A DNA stretch of 64,000 nt from Sphingomonas citri (GTDB lineage Bacteria > Pseudomonadota > Alphaproteobacteria > Sphingomonadales > Sphingomonadaceae). The first letter of the stretch is position 1. Each line of letters starts with the position of its first letter. Location of the stretch: positions 62,001-126,000 of the forward strand of contig NZ_JAHXZN010000008.1 in NCBI RefSeq assembly GCF_019429485.1, given 5' to 3'. The notes below the pieces were generated by a model, which saw nothing but the letters and a program-made list of their open reading frames with translations, was not told the DNA's origin and made no database searches. The position numbers and the translations under genes are program-made. Shown here in pieces: positions 42,070-51,614 of the stretch.

Positions 42070-42777
42070 TTACTGGAGTACCGCGATGAGCGGCCCTGCG
42101 AGAAGCGGAGACAGCGACACGAAATCGCGGAAGAGACGACGCTGCGGCGAGTCGCCGACCATGATGATGTCGTTGGCGTAGATGGATGGATCGTCATAAT
42201 AACCGCGCCGAATCGCATCGATGTTGTATAGGCCCGCCAGCTTGCGGCCGTTTACCGTTCGTAGGATCACCACGTCGTCCTGCCGGGCAAACTCCGAAAG
42301 GCCCTTCGCGGAGGCGATCGCTCGCAGCAGCGTCATCTGGTTCGTCACCGGATACAGACCCGGCTCCACTACCTGTCCGTCGATCGTGACGACTTGGCTG
42401 ACCGAACTGCGGATATTGACCGTCACCTCAGGATTGCGAACGTATCGGCCCCGAAGCGCGCTCTCGATCGCGCGCGCTAGCTCCGCCGAGGTCTTGCCGC
42501 GCGCGTCAATCGTGCCCGCCAGCGGCATCGAAATCCGCCCGCTGGCGTCGACCTGCATGTCGCTGCTGAGCTCGGGTACGTTGAAAACGTCAACTTGAAT
42601 GGTGTCGAGCGGGCCGATCAGCGAGGGGCGATCGCCCGCGGTGAGATCATTCCGATCGGGTGCCGGGAGCCCAGTATCCGGTATCACGGTAAGCCGCTGG
42701 TTTGACTGCAGCGGCGGCCGCCCCGCACATCCGACCACGGCAACCGAGAGGATAGTGGCAATGAGAACGTTACGCAT
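42070..42777 (-). CDS. Polysaccharide export outer-membrane lipoprotein (Wza family)
   Basis: 235 aa. The signal ends in the lipobox VVGC (Cys17). A Poly_export domain (PLDTIQVDVFNVPELSSDMQVDASGRISMPLAGTIDA) is followed by one SLBB domain (TIDGQVVEPGLYPVTNQMTLLRAIASAKGL). It is shorter than E. coli Wza and seems to lack the helical outer-membrane barrel extension, like other alphaproteobacterial members. It would form the periplasmic and outer-membrane exit channel with the BY-kinase encoded next. Confidence 0.9.
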   Translation of the reverse strand: MRNVLIATILSVAVVGCAGRPPLQSNQRLTVIPDTGLPAPDRNDLTAGDRPSLIGPLDTIQVDVFNVPELSSDMQVDASGRISMPLAGTIDARGKTSAELARAIESALRGRYVRNPEVTVNIRSSVSQVVTIDGQVVEPGLYPVTNQMTLLRAIASAKGLSEFARQDDVVILRTVNGRKLAGLYNIDAIRRGYYDDPSIYANDIIMVGDSPQRRLFRDFVSLSPLLAGPLIAVLQ

Positions 42778-42860
42778 GTGCTAGGCGGGGTTCCAGACTG
42801 GCCGAAGTTGGGCCGCTATAGATGCAGCCACCGGCGCGGTAAAGCGCGGCCACCGGCGCA

Positions 42861-44216
42861 CTATTCGGCCGGGGGCGGCGCGTAGGCGAGCCACGAGGCG
42901 GCCAGCGCGATCACCGCCATCATCAGCGGCGTGCGCGCCGGGTAATCAAAGACGCTGGCAACCATGATCAGCAGCAAGATTGCCGCGCCGGTGCGCGCCG
43001 GCAACGCGTCAGGCATGGGCGCCCGCATGGCGCGCACGGCGGACATGGCCCACCACACCAGCGCGCTTACTAGGACGACCAGCCCCGCCGCGCCACCGTC
43101 CAACACGATTTCGAGGAAGTCGTTGTGCGCGTGATTGAAGAAGGTGGGTTTAAGCAGCGCGTAAGGTTCATTGGCGCGAAAGATCGGATCGAAGCTGCCG
43201 AATCCCGTTCCCGCCGGAAAATAGTCCGTTACCATCTTCAGCACGGTCGGCAGCGCGCGTAAGCGCGTATCCTGCGCGGCGTCGATCGTGACGAGCCGAT
43301 TGATCGATTGAGCCCGGTCCGCGGTGATGCTGATGCCGATCAGCAGGGCCAGGACCGCGACAAGCGCGGCGACGGTGGTCGGAAGAACCCACCGCGGCGC
43401 ACGGCGCAGCTCGCGCCGCAGTCCCTGCCTGGCGAGCACCAGTGCCAGCGCCACCGCCATCGCGCCGACCGCAAGACCGGCGCGGGAGCCGGTCGCCAGC
43501 AGCGTGAGCACGAAGAAGGGCATGAGCCCGAGGGCGACCGGACCGCGCCATCCGGAGCGCCGCCCACCGTTGAACGCCCAGCTTGGCACCACGACGCATC
43601 CGATCGCGACGAACAGTGCGAAGTGGTTGCGGTTGGCGAACGTACCGCTGACGTCGCCTGGCGTGCCGTTGATCAGGGCATTGCCAAACCCCGCCCCCGA
43701 TGCCTGGAGGAGGCCGACCAGCGTTCCAGCCAGCACGACCGTCAGGAGGATCGCGGGCAGATGGCCGCGCTCGCGCTCACGCAGCCCCGCCGTAAGTACC
43801 AGAACCGCGGCGGGGACAATCAGCGCACCGAGCGCGTTGGCAGTGGCCGCCGGAACCATCGACCACGGACGCCACGGCTGCGACTGCCCGCTGGCCGCTG
43901 CCGCCTCGCGCAACAGGTCGCGTCCGGGCAACGATTGCCACAGCGCGACCGGGAGCGGAATGAGCTGCAGCAGCGGCAGCAGCGCTACGAGTGAGAGCAG
44001 CACAGCCGGCAGGGCCACGCGCCGCATTGCGGGACGCTCACCGATTAGCGACATGGTGATCAGCGACAGCCACGCCGCGCCGCGCACGATCGCCTGCCCC
44101 AAAACGTCCGGGCGCGACGCACCACCGGCGAGCCATAGCCCCGCCAAGAGGCCGGCGAGAAGACAAAGCGAAACGCTGAACTTGCCGGACAGTCTGGACC
44201 GATGCGCTGAGGACAT
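42861..44216 (-). CDS. O-antigen ligase family membrane protein (Wzy/WaaL-like)
   Basis: 451 aa from the ATG at 44216; an upstream in-frame TTG (44252) is less likely. About 12 transmembrane helices. The Wzy_C core is clear: GDVSGTFANRNHFALFVAIG, LATGSRAGLAVGAM, then a periplasmic loop with FPAGTGFGSFDPIFR and the signature FNHAHNDFLEIVLDGG. First gene of the leftward arm, transcribed from the 44217-44622 region. Which of the three ligase-like proteins polymerises the repeat unit cannot be told from sequence. Confidence 0.87.
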   Translation of the reverse strand: MSSAHRSRLSGKFSVSLCLLAGLLAGLWLAGGASRPDVLGQAIVRGAAWLSLITMSLIGERPAMRRVALPAVLLSLVALLPLLQLIPLPVALWQSLPGRDLLREAAAASGQSQPWRPWSMVPAATANALGALIVPAAVLVLTAGLRERERGHLPAILLTVVLAGTLVGLLQASGAGFGNALINGTPGDVSGTFANRNHFALFVAIGCVVVPSWAFNGGRRSGWRGPVALGLMPFFVLTLLATGSRAGLAVGAMAVALALVLARQGLRRELRRAPRWVLPTTVAALVAVLALLIGISITADRAQSINRLVTIDAAQDTRLRALPTVLKMVTDYFPAGTGFGSFDPIFRANEPYALLKPTFFNHAHNDFLEIVLDGGAAGLVVLVSALVWWAMSAVRAMRAPMPDALPARTGAAILLLIMVASVFDYPARTPLMMAVIALAASWLAYAPPPAE

Positions 44217-44622
44217 GGCTTCTCGCCTAGGATCTTGCGCGAGCGATCGCAACGTCTGTCGTGCTTGAAACAGGCGGCACTCTCCTGCCGTGTGGCATCA
44301 CGTGCCGGTTGCGCATCCGACGCAGCTGCCCTACCACGCGGCGCCGTATGGTGAGCACCGCACGAGGCGTAGTGGCTATGCGTTCCCCATGGCACCGAGA
44401 GGTTGACATCATTCGAGTGCAAGCGATGCATCAGCTGAATATGGCCAGGCGCGAGTACTGCGCCAGGGCGACGGACGGGATGAACGAATGGGGCGCTAGC
44501 CTGGTCGACGCGTGAGGACGCGCCTATAGCGCGGCTGAGGCTGCACTGGCGCACTGGTGGGTACCTTTAGAGATGGCATCGGTCGGCTCGATCGTGCCAG
44601 ATGAACGCGAGTGGAACCGTTC
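44217..44622. promoter_or_regulatory. Divergent control region of the exopolysaccharide locus
   Basis: 406 bp separating the two arms of the locus, with only short implausible frames. It must carry both main promoters. A good -35 hexamer, TTGACA, is at 44403-44408 on the forward strand, but the matching -10 is poor. The length leaves room for regulator sites or a long leader. No riboswitch or small RNA was recognised. Confidence 0.4.
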
Positions 44623-45918
44623 ATGCTAATGACCAAGCAGATCGTCGCAAGTCCGATGCGGAACATGACGATCGTTCGGCGATTGCGCTTCCAGATCGTG
44701 CTCATGTGGGCGCTCTCAGTCGCGGCGCCGGGATTGTACGTCTATCTCGGCTTTATTACCGCGGAGTCGAACCGGGCCATTCTGAACAGCGTCGTGGCAG
44801 CGGCGATAGCGACGTTGACCGGGCTGATGATCCTGCGCCGCGTCGACGACTTTCCGGGCATGCGGTCCTATTCGATGATCCTACCGTCGCTCGCGGCCAG
44901 TTACGGCATCGTTCTCGTCGGGATCCTGGGCCTGAGACTGGTCTACAGCCGGGTGGTGCTAACAAGCAGCTTCGTGGTCGCGGTGCTCACCGCCTTCGGC
45001 CTCGCCTTCCTGACCGAGCGGCTCGTCAAGCCGATCTTCTCTGTCGTGCCTGGCGGCGACGCCGACACGCTCCAGGACATCGACGAGGCGCGCTGGATGA
45101 TGCTCGACACCCCTGTCGTACCGCAGCATGAGCCGTGCCTCATCGTCGCAGATTTTCGCCATGATCACGCCGCCGCTTGGGAACGGATGCTGGCCGAGGC
45201 CGCGATCAGTGGGCGGACCGTCTATCATTCTAAACTGCTGCGCGAGTCGCTCACAGGGCGTGTCACGATCGAGCATCTGTCGGAGAACAGTTTCGGCTCG
45301 TTGCTGCCCAACCACGCCTATCGCCGGGTTAAGCGGCTGCTTGACCTCGTCGGTGTGGTATTGCTGTTGCCACTACTGCTCGGTCCAATGGCCATGATCG
45401 CGATGATCATCGCTCTGGACTCACCGGGCGGAATCTTCTTTCGGCAGGAGCGGATGGGATATCGTGGCCAGACCTTCCGGATGGTCAAGTTCCGATCGAT
45501 GCGCCCGCGCGACGCGATCGCGGACGAGCACGGCGCTCGCGAGGACGCAATGACACGCAGCGACGACGATCGGGTGACCCGCATCGGTCGGGTGCTGCGC
45601 CGTACCCGGCTCGACGAGCTGCCGCAGATCGTCAACATCCTTCGCGGCGAGATGAGCTGGATCGGTCCGCGACCGGAGGCGGTGCCGCTGTCGCGCTGGT
45701 ACGAGAGCGAGATTCCGTTCTACAGCTACCGTCACATCGTTCGGCCCGGGATCAGCGGCTGGGCGCAGGTCCAGCAGGGACACGTGACCGATCTCGACGC
45801 CATCAACCAGAAGCTGTCGTACGATTTCTACTACATCAAGTATTTCTCTGCCTGGCTCGACATCATCATCGCGCTGCGGACGATCCCCACGATGATCGGC
45901 GGCTTCGGTGCCCGATAA
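44623..45918 (+). CDS. Undecaprenyl-phosphate sugar phosphotransferase (initiating glycosyltransferase)
   Basis: 431 aa from ATG 44623 (GTG 44611 and ATG 44629 are alternatives). The N-terminal half has four to five transmembrane helices and a soluble Rossmann-like segment, as in WcaJ/WbaP-type proteins. The C-terminal bacterial sugar transferase domain has KRLLDLVGVVLLLPLLL, FFRQERMGYRGQTFRMVKFRSM, RRTRLDELPQIVNILRGEMSWIGPRPE and RPGISGWAQV. It loads the first sugar-1-phosphate, often glucose or galactose, onto undecaprenyl phosphate at the inner membrane. First gene of the rightward arm; its end overlaps the next start by 11 bp. Confidence 0.92.
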   Translation: MLMTKQIVASPMRNMTIVRRLRFQIVLMWALSVAAPGLYVYLGFITAESNRAILNSVVAAAIATLTGLMILRRVDDFPGMRSYSMILPSLAASYGIVLVGILGLRLVYSRVVLTSSFVVAVLTAFGLAFLTERLVKPIFSVVPGGDADTLQDIDEARWMMLDTPVVPQHEPCLIVADFRHDHAAAWERMLAEAAISGRTVYHSKLLRESLTGRVTIEHLSENSFGSLLPNHAYRRVKRLLDLVGVVLLLPLLLGPMAMIAMIIALDSPGGIFFRQERMGYRGQTFRMVKFRSMRPRDAIADEHGAREDAMTRSDDDRVTRIGRVLRRTRLDELPQIVNILRGEMSWIGPRPEAVPLSRWYESEIPFYSYRHIVRPGISGWAQVQQGHVTDLDAINQKLSYDFYYIKYFSAWLDIIIALRTIPTMIGGFGAR

Positions 45919-47065
45919 CGCCGCCTTGCCGGCGCCGGGGCTGCTCTCCCTGCCGTCCAACGCGTCGGTAGCGCCCGCCGCCCCCGTCGCGCCCTCCCTT
46001 TGGCCGACGGTTCGGGCCATGGCCTTTCCGCTGCTGACCAACGCCTGGCCGTTGCTCCTCTTGGTCTCGCAGAAAGCGTTTGTCGTTCCTGGGTTGCTGC
46101 TGGTCGGGAGCGGGGACACGCGCTACCGCCGCGACCTGATGCTGGCTCTCGCCCTCGGCGTGGTCGGGCTGCTGGTGTACTTTACACAATTCGGTAACGG
46201 ATATGACCAAGTCCACCTGATCGGCTTCATGCTGTTCGTCTTCGCCATGCCAGCGCTCAACTACGGCGTCCGCCGTGACCCGCGTCTGCTTCGCAAATTG
46301 CTGACGTACTTCACGTTGTTCAATGTCGCTCTGAGCATCTACTTTCTCGTCTATGATGTCGATCTGTACGGATTTCGCGGTCTGAACCGTATCGAGGGCA
46401 GTGACGGCGTGACCTACCGGATCTATTTCGAGTCCTCGAGCCTCGCCGCAATTGCGCTTCTGTCGACCTTCCGTCGCCGCTGGTTGCAGCTCGCAACTCT
46501 GGCGGCGGTAACTTTCTTCGTTGTCCTAATCGCTCGAAGTGCTGTGGTGATGGCACTGCTCGCGGCCAATCTCATGGCGCCCTACATCCTTCGCAGTCCG
46601 CCTCACATCAAGGTCGCGACGGCGATCGCGGCGGTGGGGAGCGCGGTGCTGCTCTTCATCTACCTGCCCGTGATTCGGCCCGACATCGACCTCAGCCTCA
46701 GCGCGAAGCAGCTCCAGCTCCAGGTCATTCTCAGCTTGCTTCAGGATAATTGGAGTGGTTGGGGCTGGGGCACCTTCATTCCCTACCTTTCGACCGACCG
46801 CGACCAACCCTATCAGATTGAGATGCAGCTACCGATGCTGGTGCTCCAGCTCGGCCCCGCCGCCACGACGGCGATACTGCTGCTCATCCTCGCCATGTTT
46901 CTATCTGCCGCGGAGCAATCGCTCCGCGGCTATGCCCGGTTTGCAACCTACGCACTGATCGGCTTCAACAATCCCTGGCTCTTTCTGCCATCCTGGTATC
47001 TCACCTGTCAGCTGCTGTTCCGCGTCGAACCAGATCCGCCGACCGGTCCGGAGCTCCAACAATGA
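45908..47065 (+). CDS. Polysaccharide polymerase-like multi-spanning membrane protein
   Basis: 385 aa from a GTG that overlaps the upstream gene by 11 bp. Ten or so hydrophobic helices after a Pro/Ala-rich N-terminus. A large loop before the final helices has LQDNWSGWGWGTFIPYLSTDRDQPYQIEMQLPML, which resembles the periplasmic substrate loop of Wzy proteins, though the usual His-Asn motif is absent. Position directly after the initiating transferase and before gmd and wzx argues for Wzy. Overall similarity is weak, so this is a structural and contextual call. Confidence 0.72.
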   Translation: MPDNAALPAPGLLSLPSNASVAPAAPVAPSLWPTVRAMAFPLLTNAWPLLLLVSQKAFVVPGLLLVGSGDTRYRRDLMLALALGVVGLLVYFTQFGNGYDQVHLIGFMLFVFAMPALNYGVRRDPRLLRKLLTYFTLFNVALSIYFLVYDVDLYGFRGLNRIEGSDGVTYRIYFESSSLAAIALLSTFRRRWLQLATLAAVTFFVVLIARSAVVMALLAANLMAPYILRSPPHIKVATAIAAVGSAVLLFIYLPVIRPDIDLSLSAKQLQLQVILSLLQDNWSGWGWGTFIPYLSTDRDQPYQIEMQLPMLVLQLGPAATTAILLLILAMFLSAAEQSLRGYARFATYALIGFNNPWLFLPSWYLTCQLLFRVEPDPPTGPELQQ

Positions 47066-47209
47066 CGCTTGTTCGCTAGGAGCCTCGCCGATAAGGCCCT
47101 GCTCCGGTCCGGTGACAGGAACATGCGCGCTCCACACCGTGCTGTCTTCCTGCTGTATTATTTGGAACGGCGCGGGCCGCCGTTTGGGTTTGAGCAAGGC
47201 TGGTTGATA

Positions 47210-48286
47210 ATGCAGAAGACGAAGACGGCGCTGATCACCGGGATCACGGGACAGGATGGATCTTATCTCGCGGCCCTGCTGCTCAGCAAAGGGTACGTCG
47301 TTCACGGCATCAAGCGGCGGTCGTCGAGCTTCAACACCGATCGGATCGACCATCTCTACCGCGACCCGCACGAAGAACAAGTTCGTCTCTTCCTCCACCA
47401 CGGCGACCTGACCGACGGCGGCAACCTGATCCGGCTGCTTCAGCAGATCGAACCGGACGAGGTCTACAACCTCGCCGCGCAGAGCCACGTCGCCGTGTCG
47501 TTCGAGCAGCCAGAATATACCGCCGACGTCAACGCATTGGGTACCCTTCGGCTGCTGGAGGCGATCCGCGCGCTCGGACTGGCGCGGCGTACGCGCTTTT
47601 ACCAGGCGTCCACCTCGGAGCTGTACGGCCTGGTCCAAGAGGTGCCGCAGCGCGAGACGACCCCCTTCTACCCGCGCTCGCCCTATGCCGTGGCCAAGAT
47701 GTTCGCCTATTGGACGGTCGTCAACTACCGTGAAGCATACGATATTTTTGCTTGCAACGGAATTCTCTTTAATCATGAGTCCCCGGTCCGCGGCGAAAAT
47801 TTCGTAACGCGCAAGATCACGCGCGGTGCGGCACGGATCAAGTTGGGTCTGCAGGACTGTCTCTACCTCGGCAACATGGACGCGCGACGCGATTGGGGCC
47901 ACGCACGCGATTACGTCGAGATGCAGTGGCGCATGCTCCAGCAGGATCGTCCGCGCGATTTCGTGATTGCCACGGGGGTACAGCATACGGTGCGTGACTT
48001 CGTCGGTGCGACGTTTAGAGAACTCGGCATGCCACTCACGTGGCAGGGCGAGGGTTTGGATGAAGTCGCGCTCGACGACACCGGCCGTCGCATCGTCGCG
48101 GTTGATCCGCGCTACTTTCGTCCCACTGAGGTCGAGACGCTGCTGGGCGACCCGACACTGGCGCACGAGGCGTTGGGTTGGCAGCCCAGCACCAGTTTCG
48201 ATGAACTCGTGCGCGAGATGGTCGCGTCTGATCGCCGCGGCGCCGAACGCGAGGCACTGCTGCGCCAGCACGGTCTGCATAGCTGA
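47210..48286 (+). CDS. gmd: GDP-mannose 4,6-dehydratase
   Basis: 358 aa. Converts GDP-D-mannose to GDP-4-keto-6-deoxy-D-mannose, precursor of rhamnose, fucose and related GDP-deoxysugars. Visible: the NADP site GITGQDGSYLA, VHGIKRRSSSFNT, the catalytic STSELYG, YPRSPYAVAK with Tyr-x-x-x-Lys, FNHESPVRGENFVTRKIT and NMDARRDWGHARDYVE. The ATG at 47210 is chosen because upstream in-frame residues do not belong to the fold. No GDP-4-keto-6-deoxymannose reductase of standard type is in the window. Confidence 0.94.
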   Translation: MQKTKTALITGITGQDGSYLAALLLSKGYVVHGIKRRSSSFNTDRIDHLYRDPHEEQVRLFLHHGDLTDGGNLIRLLQQIEPDEVYNLAAQSHVAVSFEQPEYTADVNALGTLRLLEAIRALGLARRTRFYQASTSELYGLVQEVPQRETTPFYPRSPYAVAKMFAYWTVVNYREAYDIFACNGILFNHESPVRGENFVTRKITRGAARIKLGLQDCLYLGNMDARRDWGHARDYVEMQWRMLQQDRPRDFVIATGVQHTVRDFVGATFRELGMPLTWQGEGLDEVALDDTGRRIVAVDPRYFRPTEVETLLGDPTLAHEALGWQPSTSFDELVREMVASDRRGAEREALLRQHGLHS

Positions 48287-48291
48287 CGATC

Positions 48292-49782
48292 GTGACGAGC
48301 GGTCGGAATTTTATCGCCGGGGTGGCGAGCTCCGGCTGGACCGCGCTGATCGGCCTACTCGTGGTACCGTGGTATATCCGCTACCTCGGGATCGAAGCCT
48401 ATGGGATGATCGGCGTTCACCTGACGCTGCAGAGCCTCTTCGTGCTGCTCGATCTCGGCCTCTCCCCCGCAGTCAGCCGCGAGGTCGCTCGCGCCGGAGT
48501 CAGCGGCCACATGGCCGCGGCGCGGCGCCTCGTCCACTCCATGTCTGTCCTCTTCGTCGTCGGGGGCTGTCTGGTCGCGGCGCTTCTGGCCGCGATGGCG
48601 CCGTGGATCGCGCGCAATTGGCTTCACGCTGGATCGCTGCCCACTGGTCAGGTCACGTTGGCGCTCGCGCTCAGCGCGGTCACCGTCGGGCTGCGCTGGC
48701 CCTCGACGCTGTACACCGGCGTGCTGAACGGCACCCGTCGGATCGACCTGGCCAGCGCGATCACCATCGCGACGACGACGTTGGGCAACGGCGGGGCCGT
48801 CGCGGTGCTGGCCTTTATCGAGCCCTCACTTCGCGCTTTCTTTCTCTGGCAGGCGGCCGTCGGGCTGCTCCACTCGCTCGCCATGCGCCATGCCGCGCGA
48901 CGGGCGATCGGCCAGGACGCGACCGATCGCTTCGACTGGACGGCGATCCGATCGATATGGCGCTTCTCGGCCGGGATGGCGGGCGTGGCGGCGACCGGGA
49001 TCGTGTTCTCGCAGATCGACAAGGTCGTATTGATGCGCACCGCCACGCTGGTGCAGGTCGGGCATTACACGATCGCCACCGCACTCACGAGCATCCTCTA
49101 CCGGCTGATCACGCCGGCGTTCAACGTGGTTTATCCGCAGTTCTGCTCGTTGGTAGAGGCGGGTTCCGAGCACGAGCTGTCGCGTCAATATCACTCGTCG
49201 ACGCGCTTGTTCCTGTCACTGATCCTCCCCGCTGCGATGTGCATCGTCGTCGGCGCTCCGAGCATTCTCACGCTGTGGGTGCATGACCCGATGATCGTGC
49301 AGCAGACGTCGCTGATCGTCGTGCTGCTCTGTCTCGGCACCGCAGCGCACTGCATCATGTACTTTCCTTACGCGCTGCAACTCGCCATGGGGAATACGAC
49401 GTTGCCGCTGACGATCAACCTATGCCTGTCCCTCGTGTTCCTCCCGCTGGTCATCGTCCTGGCGCTCGCTCGCGGCGCGTTCGGTGTCGCCGCCGCCTGG
49501 CTGGTACTTCACTTATGCTATGTCGTGCTCGGCACCTGGCTGACGCACCGGCATATCCTGCCCGGCGAGGGGCGGCGATGGGCGACGAAGGCGGTCGGGC
49601 CCCCTCTTGCCATTTCAGTCGCTTTCGGGTTTGCAGCGGCGGCGGTGATACCGATCGCGGGCAGCGACGTGATGCGTCTGCTGGTGAGCTTGGTCGGTGC
49701 GGCGGGAGCAGCGGCGACGAATGTGCTGCTGATGCCGGAAGGGCGGCTCTTGATGAGGCGCGCCAGGGCTGGACTGACATAG
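48292..49782 (+). CDS. Polysaccharide repeat-unit flippase (Wzx, MATE/MOP superfamily)
   Basis: 496 aa with 12-14 hydrophobic helices from a GTG at 48292, 5 bp after the gmd stop. Typical start of the family: FIAGVASSGWTALIGLLVVPWYIRYLG, then FVLLDLGLSPAVSREVARA and SQIDKVVLMRTATLVQVGHYTIA. It would move undecaprenyl-linked repeat units across the inner membrane. Together with Wza, the BY-kinase and the polymerase-like proteins it defines a Wzx/Wzy-dependent route. Confidence 0.9.
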   Translation: MTSGRNFIAGVASSGWTALIGLLVVPWYIRYLGIEAYGMIGVHLTLQSLFVLLDLGLSPAVSREVARAGVSGHMAAARRLVHSMSVLFVVGGCLVAALLAAMAPWIARNWLHAGSLPTGQVTLALALSAVTVGLRWPSTLYTGVLNGTRRIDLASAITIATTTLGNGGAVAVLAFIEPSLRAFFLWQAAVGLLHSLAMRHAARRAIGQDATDRFDWTAIRSIWRFSAGMAGVAATGIVFSQIDKVVLMRTATLVQVGHYTIATALTSILYRLITPAFNVVYPQFCSLVEAGSEHELSRQYHSSTRLFLSLILPAAMCIVVGAPSILTLWVHDPMIVQQTSLIVVLLCLGTAAHCIMYFPYALQLAMGNTTLPLTINLCLSLVFLPLVIVLALARGAFGVAAAWLVLHLCYVVLGTWLTHRHILPGEGRRWATKAVGPPLAISVAFGFAAAAVIPIAGSDVMRLLVSLVGAAGAAATNVLLMPEGRLLMRRARAGLT

Positions 49783-49786
49783 GATT

Positions 49787-50581
49787 ATGAGGGTCGTGGC
49801 AGAGCAATTTTACGGGCAGTTCGGTGAGGACCGGCTGCTGGCCGACATGTTCCGCGACGGCGGCGCCGGCGTGTGCGTCGACGTCGGCGCCAACGACGGC
49901 GTCACGGGCAGCGTCAGCCTCTATTTCGAGCGGATCGGCTGGCGCTGCGTGCTCGTCGAGCCCAATCCCGACCTTTGCGCCCGGCTACGAAGGGAACGCG
50001 CTTCCTTCCTGTTCGAGGGCGCCGCCTCAGCGGCGCGCGGCACGACCACGCTGATGCTGGCGGAGGGCGCCGATCTGTCTCACGCGGTCTCCAGTATCGA
50101 ACCCGGTGCGCGCGACGGGATACGGCGGCAGGGCCTCACGGTGCGCGAGGTGGCGGTGGCCACGGCGCCGCTCGACGAGATCCTGGAGCAGGCCGGCGTC
50201 GCGCCGGGCGAGATCGCCTTCGTCTCCATCGACGTGGAGGGCCACGAGGCGGCAGTGCTGGCAGGCTTCAACTTGGCGCGCTGGCGCCCGCGCGTGCTGA
50301 TCATCGAGGACAATTCGATCTTCTTCGGCAACGGCCTACGCGGGCTCCTGGAGCGGCAGGGCTACGTCCGCTTCCGACGCACCGGTGTGAACGACTGGTA
50401 TGCCGCGCGCGGCGACGCGGTCGCAGGGGAGCGGCCGGAGCAGGCCTATCGCACCTCGATGGTGCGCGCGCGCGGTCTGATGATCCGACGCAACCTCTCC
50501 GATCGATTGTTGGCACTCCCCGGAGTCGGGGGCGCGATTGGCCACGTTCTGCGCTCGTTGCGGGGGCAATCGAGTGACTGA
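49787..50581 (+). CDS. FkbM family SAM-dependent methyltransferase
   Basis: 264 aa. The FkbM-type fold begins FYGQFGEDRLLADMF, then motif I VDVGANDGVTGS, YFERIGWRCVLVEPNPD, and the later FVSIDVEGHEAAVLAGF and RPRVLIIED. Such enzymes O-methylate sugars or related groups. Starts 4 bp after wzx and overlaps the next gene by 8 bp, so it belongs to the polysaccharide operon and probably methylates a sugar residue. Confidence 0.88.
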   Translation: MRVVAEQFYGQFGEDRLLADMFRDGGAGVCVDVGANDGVTGSVSLYFERIGWRCVLVEPNPDLCARLRRERASFLFEGAASAARGTTTLMLAEGADLSHAVSSIEPGARDGIRRQGLTVREVAVATAPLDEILEQAGVAPGEIAFVSIDVEGHEAAVLAGFNLARWRPRVLIIEDNSIFFGNGLRGLLERQGYVRFRRTGVNDWYAARGDAVAGERPEQAYRTSMVRARGLMIRRNLSDRLLALPGVGGAIGHVLRSLRGQSSD

Positions 50582-51614
50582 GCCGCTGCTCTCGATCTGT
50601 ATGGCGACGTTCAAACGCGGCAACTTCATCGCGGCGACGCTCGACACGATCCTCCCGCAGCTTCGGCCCGACGTCGAGCTGATCGTCGTTGACGGCGCCT
50701 CGCCCGATGACACCCCTGCGGTGATGTCAAGCTACACGCGTGACTGGCCGCAGTTGCGCTACGTTCGCGAGGAGACGAACTCGGGGGTAGACGCCGACTA
50801 TGACAAAGCGGTCGGCTATGCGCGCGGCCGATATGTCTGGCTGATGACCGACGACGACCTGCTCAAGGACGGTGCCGTCGACCGGGTGCTCGGCTTGCTC
50901 GACGAAGATCCCGACTTGCTGGTCGTAGACGCCGAGATCCTGGATGTCCGTTGCGCGGCGATGCTGCAGACCCGGCGTTTCGGATTCTCGGGGATACGCC
51001 GCTATGGCGCGGATGACGGGAACGCCTTTCTCGCCGACGCCGGCGATGTGCTGTCGTTTATCGGTGGCACCGTGATCCGTCGCTCGTTGTGGCTGAGCCG
51101 CGCGCGCCAGCCTTATTATGGCTCCCTCTTCATCCATGTCGGCGTCATCTTTCAGGCGCCGATCGAGCGCGTGATCCTGCTCGGCGAACCGCTGATCCAG
51201 ATCCGCTTCGGCAATGCGATGTGGAGCGCGCGCGGGTTCGAGATCTGGATGTTTATGTGGCCCGAGATGATCTGGCGTTTCCCAGGTTTCTCCGATGCCG
51301 CCAAGGCCGCGGTCACCCCTGTCCGACCGTGGCAGATCCCGCGTAAGATGCTCGGCTTCCGCGCCAATGGCTCGTACGACCTTGGCCAATACCGGCGCTT
51401 CTTCGGCGGGCGGCGCGTCGGCGTTTGGCGCCTCGGTCTGCTCGCGCTCGCACTGCTGCCGGGTCGCCTCGCGAACGTGCTCGCGCTGTCGTTCCTGCTC
51501 GCCATGCGCGGGCGTTACCGACCGGCCTGCTATGCGCTCGCCTGGAACAGCCGCTTCGCGAGCGCGCTCAGCCGCCGTATGGCGGCGCAATCTCCGTCAA
51601 AGCATCCGGCGTGA
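50574..51614 (+). CDS. Glycosyltransferase family 2 protein
   Basis: 346 aa from a GTG at 50574 that overlaps the FkbM gene; the longer frame would add residues inside that gene. GT-A fold: LLSICMATFKRGNFIAATLDTIL, ELIVVDGASPDDT and the metal-binding DxD in VWLMTDDDLLKDG. C-terminal hydrophobic segment near GLLALALLPGRLANVLALSFLLAM suggests membrane association. Transfers a sugar from a nucleotide donor to the lipid-linked repeat unit. The stop overlaps the next start (ATGA-type, shared base 51614). Confidence 0.88.
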   Translation: MTEPLLSICMATFKRGNFIAATLDTILPQLRPDVELIVVDGASPDDTPAVMSSYTRDWPQLRYVREETNSGVDADYDKAVGYARGRYVWLMTDDDLLKDGAVDRVLGLLDEDPDLLVVDAEILDVRCAAMLQTRRFGFSGIRRYGADDGNAFLADAGDVLSFIGGTVIRRSLWLSRARQPYYGSLFIHVGVIFQAPIERVILLGEPLIQIRFGNAMWSARGFEIWMFMWPEMIWRFPGFSDAAKAAVTPVRPWQIPRKMLGFRANGSYDLGQYRRFFGGRRVGVWRLGLLALALLPGRLANVLALSFLLAMRGRYRPACYALAWNSRFASALSRRMAAQSPSKHPA

